Source of the DNA: Paracidovorax oryzae ATCC 19882
GTDB lineage: Bacteria; Pseudomonadota; Gammaproteobacteria; Burkholderiales; Burkholderiaceae_C
NCBI RefSeq assembly: GCF_000687165.1
Contig: NZ_JMKU01000028.1
Location: forward strand, 1 to 57,409
Reading direction: 5' to 3'
Length of the DNA: 57,409 nucleotides
Shown: positions 15,862 to 24,357 of the stretch, piece by piece
Layout: each line of letters starts with the position of its first letter
Position numbering within the stretch: position 1 is the first letter of the stretch
The notes under the pieces: model-generated
Database searches by the model: none
What the model was told of the DNA's origin: nothing
What the model saw: only the letters and a program-made list of their open reading frames with translations
Made by a program: the position numbers and the translations under genes

Positions 15862-15923
15862 TTCGCGCCGGGCGGCACCGCTTCGCCCGGCACGGGGCAC
15901 CGCAGCCACCCGGGCCCTAGATT
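15862..15923 (+). promoter_or_regulatory. PIP-box promoter of the hrcU operon
   Basis: TTCGC-N15-TTCGC spans 15862-15886 and a -10 box TAGATT spans 15918-15923, 31 nt downstream. The hrcU ATG follows 40 nt later. Layout and spacing match HrpX-activated promoters; it should drive hrcU through hpaB, which show continuous overlaps or short gaps. Confidence 0.88.
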
Positions 15924-15963
15924 GGCGCATGCCGCGCATTCCGCGCCGGATCGATGGCCCACC

Positions 15964-17022
15964 ATGTCGGAAAAAACCGAAGAGCCCACAGCCAAGAAAC
16001 TCAAGGACGCCCGCAAGAAGGGCCAGACCACCAAGAGCCAGGACCTGGTGGCCGGTGCCGTCCTGGGAGCGGCCCTGCTCGTCCTCACGGGTGCGGGGCC
16101 CCTGCTCTACGACCGCGTGCGCCGCATCGTCACCACGGCGCTGGAGCAGGGCGTGCGCGTGCACGGCACGCAGGAGCTGCTCGCGCTGCTGTCCTCCATG
16201 GCGCTCGACGGCATGGCGGTGGCCTTCGGGATGGTCATCGTCTCCGTGCTGGTGGCCGTGCTGGCCCTGCTGCCGCAGGTCGGCTTCATGATCACCTTCG
16301 AGCCCCTCACGCCCAAGTTCGACAGCCTGAACCCCGCCGAAGGGCTCAAGAAGATGTTCAACGCGCGGTCGCTCGTCGAATTCGCCAAGTCCGTCCTCAA
16401 GGCGGTCGTCTTCGGCGCCGTGCTGTGGCACATCGTGACCGGGCTGGTGCCCCTGCTCGTGGCCTCGGTCTATCTCACACCCGAGGCCAGCGGAAAGATC
16501 GCCTGGAGCGCGCTGCTGAAGCTCTTTTCGTTCGCATTCCTCGTCTTCCTGGTCATCGCCCCCCTGGACTTCGGCCTGCAACACTGGCTCTTCGTCCGGG
16601 ACCAGCGCATGAGCAAGGACGACGTGAAGCGCGAGAACAAGGACAGCGAAGGCGATCCGCACCTCAAGGGCCACCTCAAATCGCTGCGCGAGGAAATGGC
16701 GACATCGCCGCCGCAGGAACGGGTGCCGGGCGCCACGGTGGTCGTGACCAATCCAACCCACTACGCCGTGGCGCTGCGCTACGAAGCCGGCGCGACCCCA
16801 TTGCCCATCGTCGTGGCCAAGGGGATGGACGAACAGGCGGCCGTCATCCGCGGACTGGCCGCGCTGCACCACATCCCGCTCATCGCCAATCCGCCGCTGG
16901 CGCGTGCCCTGCACAAGCTGCCGCTGGACCAGCCCATTCCCGAGGAACTGTTCGAGGCCGTCTCCGTCGTGCTGCGCTGGGTGGCGGAACTCGACCGGCT
17001 CGGCGGCGGCAGCCCGCGCTGA
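15964..17022 (+). CDS. hrcU: HrcU, autocleaving export-switch protein
   Basis: This 352-aa protein is the FlhB/YscU-family switch. It opens with the family start EKTEEPTAKKLKDARKKGQ, has four membrane helices between about 28 and 210, and a cytoplasmic domain with the self-cleavage motif NPTH at residues 263-266, intact. Cleavage between Asn and Pro changes substrate preference from early (pilus, HrpB2) to late (effectors). It is first in the operon hrcU-hrcV-hpaP-hrcQ-hrcR-hrcS-hpaA-hpaB. Length is typical. Confidence 0.97.
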   Translation: MSEKTEEPTAKKLKDARKKGQTTKSQDLVAGAVLGAALLVLTGAGPLLYDRVRRIVTTALEQGVRVHGTQELLALLSSMALDGMAVAFGMVIVSVLVAVLALLPQVGFMITFEPLTPKFDSLNPAEGLKKMFNARSLVEFAKSVLKAVVFGAVLWHIVTGLVPLLVASVYLTPEASGKIAWSALLKLFSFAFLVFLVIAPLDFGLQHWLFVRDQRMSKDDVKRENKDSEGDPHLKGHLKSLREEMATSPPQERVPGATVVVTNPTHYAVALRYEAGATPLPIVVAKGMDEQAAVIRGLAALHHIPLIANPPLARALHKLPLDQPIPEELFEAVSVVLRWVAELDRLGGGSPR

Positions 17023-17066
17023 CGCCCTGCTTTCCATCCCGTGCCCCGCTCCCCGAGGACCCTTCC

Positions 17067-19130
17067 ATGGCCAAACGATTCGACTCCACCCTGGTCAACG
17101 ACCTGACGATGGCCGGCTTTCTCGTCGGCGTGATCGCGCTGATGATCCTGCCGCTGCCCACGCTGCTGATCGACTCGCTGCTCGCGATCAACCTCAGCAT
17201 CAGCGTGCTGCTGCTGATGACCACCCTGTTCATACCGGACGCGGTCTCGCTCTCCACCTTCCCTTCGCTGCTGCTGTTCACCACGCTGTTCCGGCTGTCG
17301 CTGAACATCGCCTCGACCAAGGCCATCCTGCTGCACGCCGACGCGGGCCACCTGATCGAGAGCTTCGGCCAGCTCGTGGTGGGCGGCAACCTCGTGGTGG
17401 GGATCGTGGTGTTCCTGGTGATCACCATCGTGCAGTTCATCGTCATCGCCAAGGGCTCGGAGCGCGTCGCCGAAGTCGGCGCGCGCTTCACGCTCGATGC
17501 GCTGCCCGGCAAGCAGATGAGCATCGACGCCGACCTGCGCGCCGGCCTGCTCACCGCCGACGAGGCCAAGGCCAAGCGCGCCCGGCTCAGCATGGAGAGC
17601 ATGCTGCACGGCGGGATGGACGGCGCGATGAAGTTCGTGAAGGGCGACGCCATCGCGGGCCTCATCATCACGCTGGTCAACATCCTCGCGGGCATCGTGG
17701 TGGGCATCATGTACCACAGCATGACCGCCGGGGAGGCAGCCAACCGCTTCGCCGTGCTGTCCATCGGCGATGCCATGGTCTCGCAGATTCCCGCGCTCTT
17801 CATCTGTATGGCCGCCGGTATCCTGACCACCCGCGTGGCCGACGAGCACCGCAAGAAGCCCACTTCCCTGGGCGAGGACATGACGGAGCAGCTCACGCGC
17901 AATACCCGCTCCATGTACCTCGCGGGCGCCCTCACCCTGGGCTTCGCCGCCATTCCGGGCTTTCCCGCCGTTCCGTTCTGCCTGCTGGCGGCGGGTCTGG
18001 TGGGCGGCGGCCAGTGGCTGGCGCGCAGCCGCAAGTCTGCCACCCCGGGCAGCGCCAAGACCCACTCCAAGCCCATCGCCTCCCTGCTGCGCGAAGGCGG
18101 CAAGGGCGAGGGCACGGCCATCCAGCACCGCGCGCCCGAGTTCGCCAAGCCGCTGTCGATCCGCCTGTCGGACCCGCTCGCCCGCCTGCTCAATGCCGAG
18201 CGGCTCGACCAGGCCCTGAACAAGGAGCGCGAAGGGCTGCAGACGCGGCTGGGACTGCCCTTCCCCGGCGCCGCGATGTGGGTCTGGGACGGCCTGGAGG
18301 AGCTGCGCTTCGACATCCTCATCAACGACGTGCCCGTGGCCCAGCCCCAGTTGCCCGGCGACATGCTCCTGCTGCTGGACCCGCAATCCCCCCTGGCTGC
18401 GCAGGCCCAGCGGCACGGCCCGCTGCTGGGCATGGAGGAATCGCTCTGGGTTCCCCAGGCGGCCATCCCGCCCGCGCAGCGCACCGGGGCCTGCCTGGAG
18501 GTCGAGCAGGTGATCGCCCGCGAAGTGGTGGAGATGCTCCAGCGCCACGCCCACCTGTTCATGGGCGTGCAGGAAGTGCAGTGGATCATCGAGCGGGCCA
18601 CGCCGGAATATCCGGGGCTGGTGGCCGAAGTGCAGAAGGTCATGCCGCTGCAGCGCATGGCCGAAGTGCTGCGCCGCCTGCTGGAGGAACAAGTGCCCAT
18701 CCGCAACATCCGCAGCATCTTCGAGAGCCTCATCACCTGGGCGCCCAAGGAAAAGGACCTGCTGCTGCTCACCGAATACGTGCGCTCCGACCTGGGCCGC
18801 TACCTCGCGCACGAGGCCGGCGGCGGCCAGCGGCACATCTCGGCCATCCTGCTCGCGCCTGAAATCGAACAGGCGATCCGTGGCTGCATCAAGCCCACGC
18901 CCGCCGGCAACTACCTCGCCATGTCGCCCGACGACGCGCGGGACATCACCGACCGCATCGCGGCCGTCGCCCGCTCGTCGCCCGCCACCGGCGTGGCCCT
19001 GGTCACGTCGATGGACATCCGCCGCTACGTCAAGAAGATGATCGAAGGCCGCATCGACTGGCTGCGCGTGTATTCCTTCCAGGAACTGGGCAGCCTGATC
19101 GAGCTGCGGCCGATCGGCCGCGTCGCCTAG
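17067..19130 (+). CDS. hrcV: HrcV, major export-gate protein
   Basis: The 687-aa product belongs to the FlhA/YscV family. The first 330 residues hold about eight membrane helices and the FHIPEP-family core (TFPSLLLFTTLFRLSLNIAS, KGSERVAEVGARFTLDALPG, GGMDGAMKFVKGDAIAG); the rest is the cytoplasmic nonameric ring domain that docks chaperone-substrate complexes. GAGGA precedes the ATG at 17067, 44 nt after hrcU. Size matches HrcV of Xanthomonas and Ralstonia. Confidence 0.97.
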   Translation: MAKRFDSTLVNDLTMAGFLVGVIALMILPLPTLLIDSLLAINLSISVLLLMTTLFIPDAVSLSTFPSLLLFTTLFRLSLNIASTKAILLHADAGHLIESFGQLVVGGNLVVGIVVFLVITIVQFIVIAKGSERVAEVGARFTLDALPGKQMSIDADLRAGLLTADEAKAKRARLSMESMLHGGMDGAMKFVKGDAIAGLIITLVNILAGIVVGIMYHSMTAGEAANRFAVLSIGDAMVSQIPALFICMAAGILTTRVADEHRKKPTSLGEDMTEQLTRNTRSMYLAGALTLGFAAIPGFPAVPFCLLAAGLVGGGQWLARSRKSATPGSAKTHSKPIASLLREGGKGEGTAIQHRAPEFAKPLSIRLSDPLARLLNAERLDQALNKEREGLQTRLGLPFPGAAMWVWDGLEELRFDILINDVPVAQPQLPGDMLLLLDPQSPLAAQAQRHGPLLGMEESLWVPQAAIPPAQRTGACLEVEQVIAREVVEMLQRHAHLFMGVQEVQWIIERATPEYPGLVAEVQKVMPLQRMAEVLRRLLEEQVPIRNIRSIFESLITWAPKEKDLLLLTEYVRSDLGRYLAHEAGGGQRHISAILLAPEIEQAIRGCIKPTPAGNYLAMSPDDARDITDRIAAVARSSPATGVALVTSMDIRRYVKKMIEGRIDWLRVYSFQELGSLIELRPIGRVA

Positions 19131-19138
19131 CCTGCGCC

Positions 19139-20038
19139 ATGGGCCGAGACCTCTCGCAACTCCGCCCGGCCCCCTCCGGCGGCCGCCGCCTGGCCCCGGA
19201 GGCCGCATGGCGCGGACCATCCACCCTGCCGCAGGCGGCCGGCGCCGCGCACCGGTTCCAGCGCCACCTGCTGGGCAGCGCGGCCGACGATATGCCGGAA
19301 TCCGCCGGTTTCCTGCAGATGCCCGGACGGCGTGCGCCCGCGGCCCCCGCCGAGCCAGGCTCACCCGCCGCGGCCCCGCCAGTGCATCCGCTGCCTGTCC
19401 ACGCCTGCAGCCCGGACGAGGGAGCCCCGCCGTGGTCCGGCCCCGAGGCCATGGCGGAGAGACAGGCCCGGACCAGCCAGCAGGCGGAGGAAGACGACCC
19501 GGCGGCCGGCCGCGCCACGGCGCAGGACGGCGCCACGCCATCCGCCGGCACCGCGGACTCCATGCAGGAAGCTGCCCTCGCCGCGCCTCCCGGCACGCCC
19601 CTCCCGCCGTCCCCCGCTCCGGCCCCGCCGCCGCCCCCACAGGCGCCGCCGCAGGCGCGCCAGGACGGCGACACCTCCCGGCAGCCCAGGCAGGACTCCG
19701 GAGCGGAACAGCCCGGCGCCGCCGCACCGGCACGCCCCGCCTCGGCCGATGCGCCCGCGTGGCTGCAGGACACCGTGCAGCGCATCGCATGGCTGTGTGC
19801 CCAGGCGGATCCGGCCTTCCAGTCCTGGTCCGTCACGGTGCCGATGGACCCGGCCGTGCTCCCGGAAAGCGAAGTCGCCCTCACCCTTTCGCCTTACGCG
19901 ATGAGCCTTCGGTTCCGCACCCGGTCGTCCGAATCGGCACGGCTAATCTCCCTCCATCGCGATCCACTGCGTGCGCAGCTCGAGGCATTGGGCCCCGGGC
20001 AGCGCGGCATCGACATCGATCTGGAATCTCCAACGTGA
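19139..20038 (+). CDS. hpaP: HpaP, T3S4-type secretion control protein
   Basis: This 299-aa protein has a long, probably disordered N-terminal two-thirds rich in Pro, Ala, Gln and Arg and a short folded C-terminus (about 200-299: WLQDTVQRIAWLCAQADPAF, ALTLSPYAMSLRFRT, LRAQLEALGPGQRGIDIDLE) typical of the HpaP/YscP/FliK substrate-specificity-switch domain. HpaP modulates HrpB2 and effector secretion through HrcU. Place between hrcV and hrcQ is conserved. It starts at ATG 19139 and its stop overlaps the hrcQ GTG start. Confidence 0.85.
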   Translation: MGRDLSQLRPAPSGGRRLAPEAAWRGPSTLPQAAGAAHRFQRHLLGSAADDMPESAGFLQMPGRRAPAAPAEPGSPAAAPPVHPLPVHACSPDEGAPPWSGPEAMAERQARTSQQAEEDDPAAGRATAQDGATPSAGTADSMQEAALAAPPGTPLPPSPAPAPPPPPQAPPQARQDGDTSRQPRQDSGAEQPGAAAPARPASADAPAWLQDTVQRIAWLCAQADPAFQSWSVTVPMDPAVLPESEVALTLSPYAMSLRFRTRSSESARLISLHRDPLRAQLEALGPGQRGIDIDLESPT

Positions 20039-21156
20039 ACGTCCTTGCGCCCCCATCCGCCGCCAACGCCGAACTGGCCGACTGTCTGCCGACCGTGCCC
20101 GCCGGCGAGGCGCATCTGGCGCGCATCGCCTTCGACCGCCGCTTCGCGCGCTGGGCAGCCGGCCTCTTCGGACAGCCGCAAGGGCGCGTGGCAGCTGCCA
20201 CGCCCGGCCACCGGCACGAAGCGGCGATGCTGGACTTCTCCTGCATGCACGGACACCTGCAGGTCTCCGTACCCGTGTCGGCCTGGCCGGCGCTCGGCAT
20301 GGCGGCCCGCCTCGCCGATGCCGCGCTGGCGCGCGAAGTGGCGGAAACCCTGCTCGCAGGCCCCCTCGCCGCCGCGGCCCCGGTGCTGCCAGGCCTCGCC
20401 CTGTCCGGCGTGGCCGTGCGCCTGGCCGTGCAGGCGCCACTGGAATGGATATACGGCGGCCTGCGCATCGGCCTGCATGCCATCGACGGCACCGTGGCCG
20501 CCCGGCTGCAGGCCAGCCTCGCGCAATCCGCGCAGGCCGACGGCGCCCCCCTCGCGGCGCTGCGCCTGCCCGGCACCGTCCGCCTCGCCACCCGCAGGCT
20601 CGCGCCCGCGGACCTCGCCACCCTGGCGGCAGGCGACGTCGTCCTGTGCGGCACGCTCGCCGCAGGCCGGCGGCGCCCCTGCCATCTCTCTTTCGGACTG
20701 GGAACCACCATGCACATACCCGCAGAACTCGATCTGGACGACTCCGAAATCGCCCTGCACGCCGCGCCGCAGGCCGATGCCTTCGCGGACCTGGACGATG
20801 GCAGCGGCGAGCCGGCCTCCGCCAGCGCCGGCGCGGAAATCCCGGAAGACACCGGCAGCGAAGCCGCCCCCCCGGCCACGCCCCTCCCCCTGGCCGACAT
20901 CGGCGGCATCCGCGTTCCCGTCGCCATCGAGATCGACACCGCGCACATCCGCCTGGACGAACTCGCGGCGCTGGATGCGGGCTCGGTCGTCCCGCTCGCC
21001 GTCCCCGCCCGCGACGCCACCGTCCGCCTCGTCTGCCACGGCCAGGTCGTGGGCACGGGCCGCCTGGTCGTGATCGGCGAGAACCTGGGCGTGCGCATCG
21101 CGCACACGGCGGAGGCCGGCTCAGCGGCATCGCCCACGGCGGCGGATGCGCCATGA
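20035..21156 (+). CDS. hrcQ: HrcQ, cytoplasmic-ring protein
   Basis: The 373-aa frame is set at GTG 20035, whose last two bases and the next A form the hpaP stop (GTGA). No in-frame ATG near the N-terminus fits better. The C-terminal 75 residues (about 290-365) are a SpoA/FliN-type surface-presentation domain (PVAIEIDTAHIRLDELAALD, DATVRLVCHGQVVGTGRLVV). HrcQ forms the sorting platform beneath the basal body with HrpB4 and HrpB5. It is one fused protein, as in Xanthomonas, not split into HrcQa and HrcQb as in Pseudomonas. Its stop overlaps hrcR. Confidence 0.92.
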   Translation: MNVLAPPSAANAELADCLPTVPAGEAHLARIAFDRRFARWAAGLFGQPQGRVAAATPGHRHEAAMLDFSCMHGHLQVSVPVSAWPALGMAARLADAALAREVAETLLAGPLAAAAPVLPGLALSGVAVRLAVQAPLEWIYGGLRIGLHAIDGTVAARLQASLAQSAQADGAPLAALRLPGTVRLATRRLAPADLATLAAGDVVLCGTLAAGRRRPCHLSFGLGTTMHIPAELDLDDSEIALHAAPQADAFADLDDGSGEPASASAGAEIPEDTGSEAAPPATPLPLADIGGIRVPVAIEIDTAHIRLDELAALDAGSVVPLAVPARDATVRLVCHGQVVGTGRLVVIGENLGVRIAHTAEAGSAASPTAADAP

Positions 21157-21815
21157 CGCCGATTTCGGGACTCGATCCCATCTCGCTGGCGCTGGCGCTG
21201 ATGCTGCTGGCGGTGCTGCCGTTCGCAGCCATGATCGTCACGTCCTACACCAAGGTAGTGGTGGTCCTGGGCCTGCTGCGCAACGCGCTCGGCGTGCAGC
21301 AGGTGCCTCCCAACATGGTGCTCAACGGCATCGCCATCATCATCTCGGTGTACGTCATGGCCCCGGTCGCCATGGAGGCGTCGGACCGCATGCAGATGCT
21401 GCCGCCCTCCGCGCAGAGCTCCAACACCCAGCAGATGCTCGCCGCCGCATCGGCTGCGCGCGAGCCGTTCCGCAAGTTCCTGGACAAGCACGCCGACGCC
21501 GCCGAGAAGGCGTTCTTCCTCAAGTCGGCCCAGGCGCTCTGGCCCGAGGACCGTGCCCGGTCGCTGCAGGCCGACGACCTCGTCGTGCTGGCACCCGCCT
21601 TCCTGCTCACCGAGCTCACCGCCGCCTTCCGCATCGGCTTCCTGCTCTACCTGGCCTTCATCATCGTCGAGCTGGTCATCGCCAACGTCCTGCTGGCCAT
21701 GGGCCTGTCCCAGGTCTCCCCCACCAACGTCGCCATCCCCTTCAAGCTGCTGCTCTTCGTCGTGCTCGACGGATGGTCCCAGGTGATGCACGGGCTGGTC
21801 ATGACCTACCGCTGA
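21153..21815 (+). CDS. hrcR: HrcR, export-gate core protein
   Basis: The 220-aa product is a FliP/YscR-family membrane protein. It shows the family signatures MIVTSYTKVVVVLGLLRNAL near residue 27 and LAPAFLLTELTAAFRIGFLL near 150, four hydrophobic segments and the intervening periplasmic region. HrcR, HrcS and HrcT form the helical export-gate core. It starts at ATG 21153 inside the hrcQ stop (ATGA) and precedes hrcS by 20 nt. Confidence 0.97.
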   Translation: MTPISGLDPISLALALMLLAVLPFAAMIVTSYTKVVVVLGLLRNALGVQQVPPNMVLNGIAIIISVYVMAPVAMEASDRMQMLPPSAQSSNTQQMLAAASAAREPFRKFLDKHADAAEKAFFLKSAQALWPEDRARSLQADDLVVLAPAFLLTELTAAFRIGFLLYLAFIIVELVIANVLLAMGLSQVSPTNVAIPFKLLLFVVLDGWSQVMHGLVMTYR

Positions 21816-21835
21816 CCGCACAGGGCATGCATGCC

Positions 21836-22099
21836 ATGAACCACGACAACATCGTCCAGCTCACCTCCGAGGCGCTCATGCTGTGCCTGCTGCTGTCGCT
21901 GCCGGCCGTGGCCGTCGCGGCGATCGTCGGCCTGCTCGTGGCGCTGGTGCAGGCCGTCACCTCGCTGCAGGACCAGTCGATCTCGCAGGGCATCAAGCTC
22001 ATCTGCGTGACGGTCACCGTCGCCGTGAGCGCACCCTGGGTGGGCAGCACCGTACTGCAGTTCTCCCAGCGGCTTCTCACAGCGGTGTTCACGCCATGA
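21836..22099 (+). CDS. hrcS: HrcS, export-gate core protein
   Basis: This 87-aa protein of the FliQ/YscS family has two hydrophobic hairpin helices joined by VQAVTSLQDQSISQGIKLIC. The start is placed at ATG 21836 (MNHDNIVQLTSEALMLC), 10 nt after CAGGG; an in-frame ATG at 21827 lies too close to it. Length is the family norm. The stop overlaps the hpaA start as ATGA. Confidence 0.95.
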   Translation: MNHDNIVQLTSEALMLCLLLSLPAVAVAAIVGLLVALVQAVTSLQDQSISQGIKLICVTVTVAVSAPWVGSTVLQFSQRLLTAVFTP

Positions 22100-23067
22100 T
22101 GCAGAACCTGTTCTCGGTATTCCGGCTGAAGCAGCTGCGCACGCGCCAGCTGCAGCAACAGCAGCTGGTCAAGCGCGAAAACCTGCGCACGCAACTGCAT
22201 GAAGAAGCCGTGCAGGACCGGCAGCGCGCCGTGCTCCAGGGCCGCTATGGTGACTACGTCTTCAAGACGCTGGGACGCCCACCGCCCCCGCCGCCGCCCC
22301 GGCACAGCCACCTGCCGGGCCAGGGCAGCGAGCATGCGCCCACCGAGGAGCGCACGCCGCTGGACTTCCTGGCCGACTTCGAACAGGCCAGGGAAACCGG
22401 CGAATCCGCGCGCAGCGAGCACAAGGGCCAGGAAGAGGAAAGCAGCCGGGAGGTGCGCGAGCGCGGCCGCGAAAGCCTTACCGAGCGCCGGCGCGACCAG
22501 GAGGAGCAGGAGCATTACGCCCAGGACATCTTTCTGCAGCCCGGCAGCAACACGGCGCAGCAGGACACGCGCGATGGCGAATCCGGCTCCGGCGGGCAGT
22601 CCGGCGGCCACCAGGGCGGCGATGGCCGCGGCCATGGCGGCCAGGCCCAGGCGGGTGGCAGTGCGGCGAAGCTGCGCATGCAGGCCATGCTCGCGGACCT
22701 CGAGTTGGGCATGTCCAGCGACGACCCCATGGTGCAGGCCGACACGCTGGTGGCCGCGCTCGGCTCCATCGTCTGGGCTTCGCACGGCGCCGGGCACCCG
22801 GTACAGGCCATGCTGCTGGCACGGATCGCCGAGCACCTGCGCCGCCAGAACGGCGGAAAGCCGCTCACCACGGTCGCCGAAGTGCGCGAGGCGCTGCTGC
22901 GTGCCGGCATGGACGTCTCGAGCAAGCCGTCCGACCGTTTCGCGCTGCTGCCCCTGCAGCTCCTGAACTACAGCAGACCCCGCACCACGTCACAGCTGCG
23001 GCTCACGACGGAACGGCTGGCCGGCGGTCCGGCATGGCTTCTGCCGCGCATGCCCGAAAGATCATGA
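22096..23067 (+). CDS. hpaA: HpaA-like secreted export-control protein
   Basis: The 323-aa product has a basic, Gln/Arg-rich helical N-terminus (MMQNLFSVFRLKQLRTRQLQ), a seven-proline run near residue 62, a charged Glu/Arg region, a Gly/Gln-rich linker (about 165-195) and a C-terminal helical domain (MQAMLADLELGMSSDDPMVQ). In Xanthomonas HpaA is itself secreted and works with the chaperone HpaB in effector export. Position between hrcS and hpaB supports the name; direct sequence resemblance is limited. In Xanthomonas hrcD, hrpD6 and hrpE stand between hpaA and hpaB; here the two genes overlap by 4 bases. Confidence 0.75.
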   Translation: MMQNLFSVFRLKQLRTRQLQQQQLVKRENLRTQLHEEAVQDRQRAVLQGRYGDYVFKTLGRPPPPPPPRHSHLPGQGSEHAPTEERTPLDFLADFEQARETGESARSEHKGQEEESSREVRERGRESLTERRRDQEEQEHYAQDIFLQPGSNTAQQDTRDGESGSGGQSGGHQGGDGRGHGGQAQAGGSAAKLRMQAMLADLELGMSSDDPMVQADTLVAALGSIVWASHGAGHPVQAMLLARIAEHLRRQNGGKPLTTVAEVREALLRAGMDVSSKPSDRFALLPLQLLNYSRPRTTSQLRLTTERLAGGPAWLLPRMPERS

Positions 23068-23519
23068 GCTTCCAGCAGTACGAACAACTCGTCACCGATC
23101 TCTGCGGTGTCATCGACCTGCCCGATTCCCGGGCCGTGCTGGACCGGGGCTGGGTGGAAGTCGAAGGCTTCGAGGTCCAGATCGCGCACTACGAGAACGA
23201 CGTGGGCGCGATGTACCTGAACTTCCATTTCGGCATCGTCACGGCAGGCCGCACGCTGGCCGTGTACCGCCTGCTGCTGGAGGCCAACCTCACTGTCTAT
23301 GCGCAGGACCAGGCGCAGGCCGGGATCAACCCGGACACCGGCGGCATCATCCTCATCGTGCGCGTGCCGATGACGCCCGACATCACGGGCACCTGGCTGG
23401 CCGAAACGCTCACGCACTATGCCGAGCACGGCCGCTACTGGAGCGACAACATCCTGACCTCCACCGACGAGGCCTTCACGGGGATCTGCTCCGGCGAATA
23501 CCTGTGGATCAAGGTCTGA
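23064..23519 (+). CDS. hpaB: HpaB, general T3SS effector chaperone
   Basis: This 151-aa CesT-family protein starts at ATG 23064, overlapping the hpaA stop; an upstream in-frame start at 23034 would lie inside hpaA. The fold is seen in MSFQQYEQLVTDLCGVIDLP, GAMYLNFHFGIVTAGRTLAV and GIILIVRVPMTPDITGTWLA. HpaB escorts many effectors to HrcN and blocks early secretion of late substrates. It closes the hrcU operon, facing hrpG. Confidence 0.9.
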   Translation: MSFQQYEQLVTDLCGVIDLPDSRAVLDRGWVEVEGFEVQIAHYENDVGAMYLNFHFGIVTAGRTLAVYRLLLEANLTVYAQDQAQAGINPDTGGIILIVRVPMTPDITGTWLAETLTHYAEHGRYWSDNILTSTDEAFTGICSGEYLWIKV

Positions 23520-23521
23520 GC

Positions 23522-23541
23522 CCGGCCCCGGGCGGGGCCGG
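23522..23541. terminator. GC-rich hairpin between convergent hpaB and hrpG
   Basis: A perfect 8-bp stem CCGGCCCC/GGGGCCGG with a 4-nt loop lies 2 nt after the hpaB stop and 12 nt from the hrpG stop. No T tract follows on either side, so it may pause or block both transcripts rather than act as a classic intrinsic terminator. Confidence 0.45.
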
Positions 23542-23553
23542 CAGGCCGCCGGC

Positions 23554-24357
23554 TCAGCTGCCCAGCGGCGGCATGGAGAACATCGCCGCCATGGCCGCGG
23601 GCGCCGCGGGCACCACTGGCACCGCTGGCCGGACCCGGGACACCTGCATGCCGGGGGGCTGCGCGACCGGAGCGGTGGTGGATTCCTCGGTGGACGACAT
23701 GAGGCGGTAGCCCCGGCCGTACGCGGCCTGCACATGCAGGCTGCAGCCGCACTGGCGCAGCTTCACGCGCAGCTTGTAGATGTGCTGCTCCAGCGTGCGC
23801 TTGTTGGATTCGACCGACCGCCCCCAGACCCGGGCCACGATGGTGGGCGAGGACACCACCTGGTTGGGCCGCGAGAACAGCAGCCAGGCGAGTTCGCATT
23901 CGCGGTGGGTGAGCTCGACCACCGTGCCGCGATGGACGAAGCACTGGCGGGCCGGATCCAGCTCGCAGCCATCCACCGTGATCGACCGCGCGGTCTCCAG
24001 CGCATAGGCCTCGACATGACCGCGCAGCCGCGCCTTCAGTTCGTCATGGCCCACCCGGGACAGGTTGATGTAATCCACCGCCCCGCACGCCAGGGCCGTG
24101 CCGAAGCCGGCCTGCAGCTCGGAGCCGGCCACCAGCACCGGCACGTGGGCCGAGATGCAGCTGCGGATCAGGCCGAGGTCCTCGGCCAGCGTACCGCCGC
24201 AATCCTCCAGGATGACCGCATCGGGCGGGTGCCGACGGGCCTGCATCCGGAAGGCAGCGATGCTGACCTGCAAGATGGCCTGGATGCCCCCTCGATTCAA
24301 CAAATCCACCAGGAATTGATTTACCGCCGAACGGCGCGACAGCAATGCGACTCGCAT
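23554..24357 (-). CDS. hrpG: HrpG, OmpR-family master regulator of hrp genes
   Basis: The 267-aa regulator is set at ATG 24357 (MRVALLSRRSAVNQFLVDLL), with GGGGA 5 nt upstream; ATG 24369 is possible. The N-terminal receiver is degenerate: the usual Asp pair after the first strand is replaced (VALLSRRS), though an Asp-containing strand PDAVILED remains. The C-terminal winged helix (about 125-230) is clear: ELTHRECELAWLLFSRPNQV, VARVWGRSVESNKRTLEQHI, GYRLM. A Pro/Ala-rich tail of 35 residues follows. HrpG activates hrpX in response to plant or host signals. It is divergent from hrpX over 495 bp. Confidence 0.9.
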   Translation of the reverse strand: MRVALLSRRSAVNQFLVDLLNRGGIQAILQVSIAAFRMQARRHPPDAVILEDCGGTLAEDLGLIRSCISAHVPVLVAGSELQAGFGTALACGAVDYINLSRVGHDELKARLRGHVEAYALETARSITVDGCELDPARQCFVHRGTVVELTHRECELAWLLFSRPNQVVSSPTIVARVWGRSVESNKRTLEQHIYKLRVKLRQCGCSLHVQAAYGRGYRLMSSTEESTTAPVAQPPGMQVSRVRPAVPVVPAAPAAMAAMFSMPPLGS

